Shown piece after piece: positions 6,486 to 11,873 of a DNA stretch of 11,873 nt. Source of the stretch: Hyphomicrobiales bacterium. Its GTDB lineage: Bacteria > Pseudomonadota > Alphaproteobacteria > Rhizobiales > Rhizobiaceae. How positions within the stretch are numbered: position 1 is the stretch's first letter; every line of letters starts with the position of its first letter. The notes below the pieces were generated by a model, which ran no database searches, was not told the DNA's origin, and saw only the letters and a program-made list of their open reading frames with translations. The stretch covers positions 1 to 11,873 of the forward strand of contig JAATGD010000189.1 of the NCBI GenBank assembly GCA_015654965.1, read 5' to 3'. Made by a program: the position numbers and the translations under genes.

Positions 6486-7553
6486 TTGAGCACGATAGAA
6501 CCTGTCATAAGGAGGCGGAGCGCCCGACGGCGCTCCTCATCCCTCATCATGGCGCTTGCCAGTTTTCTGGTCATCGTCGTCACCACCTATCTCGGCCTGC
6601 TGGCGGTGACATTTTTCATTGGCCGCGTCGTGCCGATCGATCCGGTTCTGGCCATCGTCGGCGACCGCGCGCCCGCCCATGTGATGGCGCGGGTGCGCGA
6701 GGAAATGGGGCTGAACCTTCCCTATTACCAGCAGTTCTTCCTTTATGTGAAAGGTGTGCTGCAAGGCGATTTCGGCACATCGGTCCTGACCACCAATCCG
6801 GTGATGACCGATATCCGTCGCGTCTTTCCCGCGACCATGGAACTTGCGACCGTCGGCACGATCCTTGGCGCGCTGTTCGGCATTCCGCTCGGCGTGCTGG
6901 CGGCGGTCAGGCGCGGCAGCCTCATCGACCAGATCGTGCGCATCCTCGGGCTGGTCGGCTATTCGGTGCCGATCTTCTGGCTCGGCATGTTGGCACTGCT
7001 GATCTTTTATGCGCGTCTTGGCTGGGCTTCGGGACCGGGACGCATCGACATCACCTTTGAATATACATTCACGCCCATCACCGGCTTTTACCTGATCGAC
7101 GCGATCATCCAGCGCGACTGGGAGGCTTTACGCAATATCGCCTCCCATCTCGTCCTGCCCGCAAGCCTGCTCGGCTATTTTTCGCTCGCCTATATCAGCC
7201 GCATGACGCGTTCCTTCATGCTCAACGAGCTGGAACAGGAATATATCATCGCCGCCCGCGCAAAAGGCATTTCGGAAAGCCGCATCATCTGGGGTCACGC
7301 GCTGCGCAATGCCGCCGTGCCGCTGGTGACGGTGATCGCGCTTTCCTATGCGGGATTGCTGGAAGGCTCGGTTCTGACCGAAACGGTCTTCGCATGGCCG
7401 GGGCTGGGTCTTTACATCACCAATTCGCTGCAAAATGCCGACATGAACGCCGTGCTTGGCGGCACCATCATCATCGGCTCGGTGTTTATCGCGCTCAACC
7501 TCGTCTCCGATCTCCTCTATCGGCTGCTTGACCCAAGGACGCGCGTGCGATGA
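6486..7553 (+). CDS. Peptide/nickel-type ABC importer permease 1 (DppB/OppB-like)
   Basis: 355-residue inner-membrane permease if started at TTG 6486. Seen: a first membrane helix at about 22-48, the N-terminal family region (VVPIDPVLAIVG, then EEMGLNLPYYQQFFLYVKG, then LQGDFGTSV), a multi-helix BPD_transp_1 core from about 115, and the EAA coupling loop near 252-279 (EYIIAARAKGISESRIIWGH), which docks on the ATPases. It ends in LLDPRTRVR as in DppB/OppB proteins. The start is uncertain. TTG 6486 has AAGGA about 12 nt upstream and adds an Arg-rich 21-residue tail, whereas ATG 6549 would give an N-terminus beginning right at the first helix, as in most relatives. It starts 21 bp after the end of the interrupted receptor frame and overlaps the next gene by 4 bp. 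It forms a heterodimeric channel with permease 2. Confidence 0.9.
   Translation: MSTIEPVIRRRSARRRSSSLIMALASFLVIVVTTYLGLLAVTFFIGRVVPIDPVLAIVGDRAPAHVMARVREEMGLNLPYYQQFFLYVKGVLQGDFGTSVLTTNPVMTDIRRVFPATMELATVGTILGALFGIPLGVLAAVRRGSLIDQIVRILGLVGYSVPIFWLGMLALLIFYARLGWASGPGRIDITFEYTFTPITGFYLIDAIIQRDWEALRNIASHLVLPASLLGYFSLAYISRMTRSFMLNELEQEYIIAARAKGISESRIIWGHALRNAAVPLVTVIALSYAGLLEGSVLTETVFAWPGLGLYITNSLQNADMNAVLGGTIIIGSVFIALNLVSDLLYRLLDPRTRVR
6509..6536 (+). promoter_or_regulatory. Strong Shine-Dalgarno followed by 8-bp hairpin near permease 1 start
   Basis: AAGGAGG (6509-6515) is followed directly by a perfect 8-bp stem, GGAGCGCC (6517-6524) with GGCGCTCC (6529-6536), and a 4-nt loop CGAC. ATG 6549 lies 33 nt after the Shine-Dalgarno. 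If the 20-nt hairpin folds, the effective distance is about 13 nt. The element is therefore either coding sequence for codons 8-17 of the TTG-started form or a structured ribosome-binding site for the ATG-started form. Confidence 0.35.
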
Positions 7554-8482
7554 GCCAGATGACAGACTCACACCCTCAATCATGGCGCGACTGGCTGCTG
7601 TCCGAACGTCCGCAATCGCGCATGCAGGCGCGTCTGGGCCGTTCCTATATGGTCTGGCGCAGGTTCACCGCCAACAGGCTGGCGGTGATCGGCCTCCTGA
7701 TCATCATTGCCCTCTTGCTGGTCGCAGCCTTTGCCGATCTCTTGGCCCCGCACGCCCCTTATGTGGGCGATCTTGCCAATGCCCGCCTGTTGCCCCCCGG
7801 TACGCCGGGCTTTCTCCTCGGCACCGACGATCAGGGACGCGACATCCTCTCGCGGCTCATTTACGGCTCGCGCCTCACCCTTTATGTCGTGCTGCTGGTC
7901 GCCATCATCGCAGCCCCCATCGGCCTTCTGGTCGGCACCGTGTCCGGCTATGCCGGCGGATGGGTCGATGCCGTTTTGATGCGTATCACCGATATTGCGC
8001 TGGCCTTCCCAAAGCTCATTCTGGCGCTGGCTTTCGTTGCCGCTTTAGGGCCGGGCATTGAAAACGCCATCATCGCCATCGCGCTGACCTCATGGCCGCC
8101 CTATGCACGTATTGCGCGCGCCGAAACGCTGACCATCCGCAATTCGGATTATATTTCCGCCGTGCGCCTGATGGGGGCGTCGCCCTTGCGCATCATATTG
8201 CGCCATGTCATGCCACTCTGTACCTCGTCGCTCATCGTGCGTGTGACGCTCGATATGGCAGGCATTATTCTCACCGCCGCGGGGCTTGGTTTTCTGGGCC
8301 TTGGCGCGCAGCCGCCCTTGCCCGAATGGGGCGCGATGATCGCCTCGGGCCGCCGTTTCATCCTCGATCAATGGTGGGTTGCGGCCATGCCGGGCATCGC
8401 CATTCTCATCGTCAGCCTCGGTTTTAATTTTCTCGGCGACGGCCTGCGCGATGCGCTCGATCCGCGGGGAAACAACCAATGA
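7550..8482 (+). CDS. Peptide/nickel-type ABC importer permease 2 (DppC/OppC-like)
   Basis: 310-residue inner-membrane permease. Order: a cytoplasmic N-terminus with the OppC_N-type helix (about 42-65), the hallmark GTDDQGRDILSRLIYGSR (91-108) of DppC/OppC proteins, a membrane core, the EAA loop (about 200-222, DYISAVRLMGASPLRIILRH), the PEWGAMI motif (about 258-264) and the C-terminal FLGDGLRDALDPR. The ATG at 7550 overlaps the TGA of permease 1 (ATGA), which points to translational coupling; a second ATG at 7559 is possible but less well placed. It pairs with permease 1 to form the pore. Confidence 0.95.
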   Translation: MSQMTDSHPQSWRDWLLSERPQSRMQARLGRSYMVWRRFTANRLAVIGLLIIIALLLVAAFADLLAPHAPYVGDLANARLLPPGTPGFLLGTDDQGRDILSRLIYGSRLTLYVVLLVAIIAAPIGLLVGTVSGYAGGWVDAVLMRITDIALAFPKLILALAFVAALGPGIENAIIAIALTSWPPYARIARAETLTIRNSDYISAVRLMGASPLRIILRHVMPLCTSSLIVRVTLDMAGIILTAAGLGFLGLGAQPPLPEWGAMIASGRRFILDQWWVAAMPGIAILIVSLGFNFLGDGLRDALDPRGNNQ

Positions 8483-9312
8483 AACAGCTTTTGACCGTCG
8501 ATGACCTGCGCGTCAGCTTCCCCACCCGTACGGGCAATATTGACGCCGTGCGCGGCGTCAGTTTCACGCTTGGCCGCGAGCGGCTCGGCATTGTGGGGGA
8601 ATCGGGTTCCGGCAAATCGCAGACCGGACGCGCCATCATGGGTCTGACGCCGCCGCATGCCAAAATCACCGCGCAAAAACTTGAATTTGACGGCATCGAT
8701 CTTCTCAATGCATCCCCCCGCGAGCGCCGTGCCTTGCGTGGCGGACGCATTGCCATGGTGCTGCAAGACCCCAAATATTCGCTAAATCCGGTGATGACCA
8801 TCGGTCGGCAGATTGCCGAAACCCTCAGAGCCCACGGGAAATTCTCAAGCGCCACAATCCATGACCGCTCGATTGCCATGCTCGAAGCCGTGCAGATCCG
8901 CGACCCCGAACGGGTGATGAAGCTTTATCCGCACGAGGTGTCGGGCGGCATGGGCCAGCGCGTCATGATTGCCATGATGCTGATTGCGGAACCGGAAATG
9001 CTGATTGCCGACGAGCCGACTTCCGCGCTCGATGTGACGGTCCAGCTCGATGTGCTCGCCATTCTCGACAAGCTTGTCTCGGAACGCGGCATGGGGCTGA
9101 TTTTCATCAGCCACGACCTGCGGCTGGTTTCCTCTTTCTGCGACCGCGTGATCGTCATGTATGCGGGCCGCATCGTCGAGGAGATCGCCGCAAGCGATCT
9201 GGCAGCGGCAAAACATCCCTATACGCAAGGGCTGCTCGACTGCATGCCGAAACTGGGCGCCGATCGCCATCCTTTGCCGACCTTGCAGCGCGAGGAGGCA
9301 TGGCGCCTATGA
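8479..9312 (+). CDS. Peptide ABC importer ATP-binding protein 1 (DppD/OppD-like)
   Basis: 277-residue cytoplasmic ATPase. All nucleotide-binding motifs are present: Walker A GESGSGKS (40-47), Q-loop Gln96 in VLQDP, signature SGGMGQR (155-161), Walker B MLIADEP (174-180), D-loop SALD, and the switch His in SHD (211-213). The C-terminus carries the start of the oligopeptide/dipeptide extension (HPYTQGLLDCMPKL, 246-259). At 277 residues it is shorter than typical DppD/OppD (about 325-335), so this extension is reduced. Four-bp ATGA overlaps join it to the permease upstream and the ATPase downstream. Confidence 0.94.
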   Translation: MKQLLTVDDLRVSFPTRTGNIDAVRGVSFTLGRERLGIVGESGSGKSQTGRAIMGLTPPHAKITAQKLEFDGIDLLNASPRERRALRGGRIAMVLQDPKYSLNPVMTIGRQIAETLRAHGKFSSATIHDRSIAMLEAVQIRDPERVMKLYPHEVSGGMGQRVMIAMMLIAEPEMLIADEPTSALDVTVQLDVLAILDKLVSERGMGLIFISHDLRLVSSFCDRVIVMYAGRIVEEIAASDLAAAKHPYTQGLLDCMPKLGADRHPLPTLQREEAWRL

Positions 9313-10058
9313 ACACCGCACCCGCATTGAGCATCGATCATATCGATGTGTTTTTCGACGAGTTCCACGCGCTGCAATCCATCAGCATCGATGTGGCGCA
9401 CGGGCAATCCTATGGGCTGGTGGGTGAATCCGGCTCCGGAAAATCGACCCTGCTGCGCGCCATCGCCGGGCTTGCGCCGGTCGAGGCGGGTGAAATCCGC
9501 ATCGATGGCAAGCCTCTCAGGACACCCCGTGAAAAAACGTTCTACCATAACGTGCAGATGGTGTTTCAGGACCCCTATGGTTCGCTGCATCCACGCCAGA
9601 CGGTGGATCGCCTGCTGCTGGAACCGCTTGCCATCCATGGCGTCGAAAATACCGAACAGCGCATTATTCGCGCACTCGATGAAGTGGGACTTGGCTCGGG
9701 CTTTCGTTTTCGCTATCCGCACCAGCTTTCGGGCGGGCAGCGCCAGCGTATCGCCATTGCCCGCGCGCTGATCATCGAGCCGGGCATCCTGTTGCTCGAT
9801 GAGCCGACTTCCGCGCTCGACGCATCGGTGCAGGCGGAAGTGCTCAACCTGCTTGAACAAGTGCGGCGCGAGCGCAACCTCACCTTTGTCATGGTCAGTC
9901 ACGACCTTGCCGTCGTCACCCATATGTGCGACTGGCTGGCGGTGATGCGCAGTGGCAAGGTTGTCGAAGAACTCGACGCTCGCGATCTGGTCGCGGGCAA
10001 AATCCGCAACGATTATACAAAAAGCCTCATGCAGGCGAGCGAAGGCTTTCGCCGGTAA
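9309..10058 (+). CDS. Peptide ABC importer ATP-binding protein 2 (DppF/OppF-like)
   Basis: 249-residue cytoplasmic ATPase, partner of the preceding ATPase. Motifs: Walker A GESGSGKST (39-47), Q-loop Gln87 in VFQDPYGSLHPR (the DppF/OppF hallmark), signature LSGGQRQR (140-147), Walker B ILLLDEP (160-166) and switch His198. It is shorter than usual DppF/OppF (about 320-330) and lacks most of the C-terminal extension, retaining only a YTKSLM remnant. ATG 9309 is preferred to ATG 9300 because GAGGAGG (9292-9298) sits 10 nt before 9309 but only 1 nt before 9300, and 9309 gives the same 4-bp ATGA overlap seen at the other junctions. It is the last gene of the operon. Confidence 0.94.
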   Translation: MNTAPALSIDHIDVFFDEFHALQSISIDVAHGQSYGLVGESGSGKSTLLRAIAGLAPVEAGEIRIDGKPLRTPREKTFYHNVQMVFQDPYGSLHPRQTVDRLLLEPLAIHGVENTEQRIIRALDEVGLGSGFRFRYPHQLSGGQRQRIAIARALIIEPGILLLDEPTSALDASVQAEVLNLLEQVRRERNLTFVMVSHDLAVVTHMCDWLAVMRSGKVVEELDARDLVAGKIRNDYTKSLMQASEGFRR

Positions 10059-10071
10059 TAGCCTTTCAAAG

Positions 10072-10101
10072 CAAAAATGGCGGGCTTTTGGCCCGCCATT
10101 T
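10072..10101 (-). terminator. Shared hairpin terminator between convergent importer and iron operons
   Basis: Stem AAATGGCGGGC (10075-10085) with GCCCGCCATTT (10091-10101), 11 bp, and a 5-nt loop. Read on the minus strand it ends in a run of five or more T (10077-10073), a good terminator for the EfeO-like gene, 20 bp past its stop. On the plus strand the tail is poor in T, so stopping the importer operon there is less certain. Confidence 0.78.
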
Positions 10102-10120
10102 CATCATCCATCAAGAAGGA

Positions 10121-10948
10121 TCAGTTCAGGCCCAGCACGCCGCGCAGGGTCGAAAGGTCTTCGGCCAGAACTGTCACCGGACCTGCCAGCGCCTTGCGGT
10201 CATCATCGGTCAGCTTGTCATAGGTTTCAAAACCGTCGCCCTTGCGATACTTGGCAAGGATATCGTTGACGGTCTTGAAATTTTCCTCGACCTTGCCGAT
10301 CAGGCCCGGCTTTTCCTTTTCCACCAAGGGCTTGAACAGCTCGACGATCTTCTGCGCGCCATCGACATTGGCCTGGAAATCCCACAGGTCGGTGTGGCTG
10401 TAACGGTCTTCCTCGCCCGAAATCTTGGTCGCGGCGACTTCTTCGAGCAACGCTGCGGCACCACCCACCACCTTTTCAGGCGGAACGGTCAGGTCCTTGA
10501 TGCGCTTCTGCAATTCGACCACATCCGCATAGAGCTTGTCGGCATATTTATCGAGGCCCTCGGTCGAATTCTGCGCGAAGAGACCATATTCCAGCCGATG
10601 GAAGCCGGTGAAATCATCCGACTTCTCGCCGTTTTCGTGATCATCCGCACGGCTGTCGATGGCCGCATCCAGATCGGCAAAAAGTTCGGCCAGCGGCTCG
10701 ACCTTCTCGTAAGCCACGCGTGAGGACGGATAAAGCTCTTTGGCCTTTGCCAGATCGCCCGCCTTGACGGCATCGGTGAAGGCCTTGGTGTCCTTGACGA
10801 GGATATCGAGATTATCCTGCACATAGACCTTATAATCGGCAATCGGCTGAACGAGGTCGAGCGGCGAGACTTCGGCGCGCGCGGCAGAAAACCCCAGTGA
10901 AAGTGCAACGGCGCAGGCCGATGCGAGCAATGGCAGACGATATTTCAT
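10121..10948 (-). CDS. efeO: EfeO/EfeM-type periplasmic iron-uptake protein (imelysin/M75 domain)
   Basis: 275-residue exported protein. Signal peptide 1-25 (ARA-EV cleavage). The rest is a helical M75/imelysin domain with the metal-site HxxE motif in GFHRLEYGLF (His117, Glu120) and the EfeO-family segment YSHTDLWDFQANVDG (about 183-197). E. coli EfeO is about 375 residues with an N-terminal cupredoxin domain; that domain is absent here, so by domain layout this is the shorter EfeM type, although such genes are often labelled efeO. The inferred role is to bind iron in the periplasm and hand it to the FTR1-type permease EfeU, with EfeB. AAGGAG about 9 nt before the ATG at 10948 sets the start. 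It lies 25 bp downstream of efeB in the same direction, so co-transcription is likely. Confidence 0.9.
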   Translation of the reverse strand: MKYRLPLLASACAVALSLGFSAARAEVSPLDLVQPIADYKVYVQDNLDILVKDTKAFTDAVKAGDLAKAKELYPSSRVAYEKVEPLAELFADLDAAIDSRADDHENGEKSDDFTGFHRLEYGLFAQNSTEGLDKYADKLYADVVELQKRIKDLTVPPEKVVGGAAALLEEVAATKISGEEDRYSHTDLWDFQANVDGAQKIVELFKPLVEKEKPGLIGKVEENFKTVNDILAKYRKGDGFETYDKLTDDDRKALAGPVTVLAEDLSTLRGVLGLN

Positions 10949-10973
10949 GGTTAGCCTCTCCTTTGATAATATT

Positions 10974-11873
10974 TTAGCCACGCGCGTCCTGCGATGCGGA
11001 TGCCGCAAGCAAGGCGCGCGCATAATAGTCCTGATCGTCCTTCACCCCCGGCAGCGCGAAGAAATATCCGCCGCCGATGGGCTTGATATATTCTTCCAGC
11101 GGCTCGCCATCGAGCCGTTTTTGCACGGTGATGAACCCCTTTTCGAGATCGGCCTGCCAGGCGATGAACAACAGCCCCATATCGAGCTGGCCCGATCTGG
11201 TGACGCCGTTGGAATAGTTGAACGGACGGCGCAGCATCAGGTGCTCTGTCGCCATGGCGTCACGCGGATTGGCAAGGCGGATATGCGCATCCATCGGCGT
11301 AACCTTGCACTCCGCGTCCTTCGCATAATCGGGCACATCGGCTTCCGCCTTGCCGTCAAAAGGCGCGCCGCTATCCTTGCGGCGACCAAAGATCGCCTCC
11401 TGCTCCTGCAAGGGGGTGCGGTCCCAGCGTTCGACAAAATTGCGGATGATGCGCACCGCCATATAGCTGCCATTCCTGGCCCAGTCCGGCTCGCCTCGCT
11501 CAGCACCAACCCAGAGGATACGTTGCATCAGCGCGGCATCGTTTGAATCGGGATTGGCGGAACCGTCGCGGAAGCCGAGGAAGTTGCGCGCGCTTTCCTT
11601 CGCCTTTTGCGAATGCGGTGGCTGTACCGGTACCGAGCCTTCCTGCTTCCAGCGCACCATCAGAAGATCGGGCAGGTTCTTCATGATGTCGCGCAACGCA
11701 TGAATATTGGTGTCGGGCGTGTTGGAGCAGAACTGGATCGCCAGATCGCCATGGCAGAGTTCCTTCTGCAAGGCGTCATTGGGAAAGCCTGTCATGCGCT
11801 TCAATTGCCTGGGCTTGAAGGGTTTCAAGACAAAACGGTCATCAAACAGCGATGCGCCCAGCGCCACCGTCAC
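10974..11873 (-). CDS. efeB: EfeB, Dyp-type haem peroxidase of iron uptake, 5' end beyond window
   Basis: C-terminal 299 residues of a Dyp-type peroxidase; EfeB proteins are about 420 residues, so roughly 120 N-terminal residues, including the expected Tat signal, lie beyond the right edge. The GTG at the very edge is internal sequence, not the true start. Seen: the distal motif NFLGFRDG with catalytic Asp (visible residue 103), the proximal haem-ligand His in MDAHIRLANPR (visible 197) and the distal Arg in LRRPFNY (visible 215). As I recall the E. coli residues (Asp235, His329, Arg347), the Asp-His gap of 94 and His-Arg gap of 18 agree exactly. The role is periplasmic haem peroxidase, thought to oxidise ferrous iron for uptake through EfeU; de-ferrochelatase activity has been claimed but is disputed. 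It precedes the EfeO-like gene in the same operon. Confidence 0.93.
   Translation of the reverse strand: MTVALGASLFDDRFVLKPFKPRQLKRMTGFPNDALQKELCHGDLAIQFCSNTPDTNIHALRDIMKNLPDLLMVRWKQEGSVPVQPPHSQKAKESARNFLGFRDGSANPDSNDAALMQRILWVGAERGEPDWARNGSYMAVRIIRNFVERWDRTPLQEQEAIFGRRKDSGAPFDGKAEADVPDYAKDAECKVTPMDAHIRLANPRDAMATEHLMLRRPFNYSNGVTRSGQLDMGLLFIAWQADLEKGFITVQKRLDGEPLEEYIKPIGGGYFFALPGVKDDQDYYARALLAASASQDARG

Noticed and set aside
9926..10723. 265-codon plus-strand frame spanning the operon end and the EfeO-like gene
   Set aside because: It crosses the shared terminator hairpin and runs antisense to a protein with clear M75 motifs.
10949..10973. Separate promoter between efeB and the EfeO-like gene
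   Set aside because: The 25-bp gap has room only for the ribosome-binding site; co-transcription is simpler.

Overview
The window looks like chromosomal DNA of an alphaproteobacterium of the Brucella/Ochrobactrum group (Hyphomicrobiales). The evidence is a PdhS-type PleC/DivJ-like multi-PAS histidine kinase with very Brucella-like sequence, an alphaproteobacterial tRNA-His that lacks the usual G-1:C73 identity pair, a CtrA-type box, and moderately GC-rich coding. The genus is an inference; the species cannot be fixed from this window.

Layout: (1) 1-652, minus strand: a GH24 phage-type lysozyme running off the left edge. (2) 653-801: a divergent intergenic region with a 24-bp near-palindrome containing TATAAT on both strands, and a terminator-like hairpin in the lysozyme leader. 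(3) 802-1155, plus strand: a small exported RcnB-family protein with a strong intrinsic terminator at 1194-1229. (4) 1321-4332, minus strand: pdhS, convergent with the RcnB gene, with a perfect TTAA-N7-TTAA CtrA-type box about 50 bp upstream of its start. (5) 4580-4656: tRNA-His(GTG). (6) 4833-10058, plus strand: a five-gene peptide/nickel-family (Dpp/Opp) ABC importer operon (binding protein, two permeases, two ATPases). The last four genes are tightly coupled by three 4-bp ATGA overlaps. The binding-protein gene is interrupted by an in-frame TAA 70 codons before its natural end. (7) 10121-11873, minus strand: an iron-uptake pair, the Dyp-type haem peroxidase EfeB (truncated by the right edge) followed 25 bp later by a cupredoxin-less EfeO/EfeM-type M75 periplasmic protein. 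The importer and iron operons converge on a hairpin terminator at 10072-10101.

How the genes relate: the importer's membrane and ATPase parts look intact, but its dedicated binding protein is broken, so the system may be inactive or may depend on another binding protein. EfeB and the EfeO-like protein are two parts of a ferrous-iron uptake system; the FTR1-type permease EfeU is not in the window. PdhS is a cell-cycle/polarity kinase, and the CtrA box suggests control by the cell-cycle master regulator. The lysozyme is phage-like, but no other phage gene, integrase or mobile element is visible. No CRISPR array, toxin-antitoxin module, insertion sequence or clearly new multi-gene system was found. 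The points most worth a second look are the nonsense mutation, the CtrA box, the odd start region of the first permease, and the lysozyme/RcnB divergent regulatory region.
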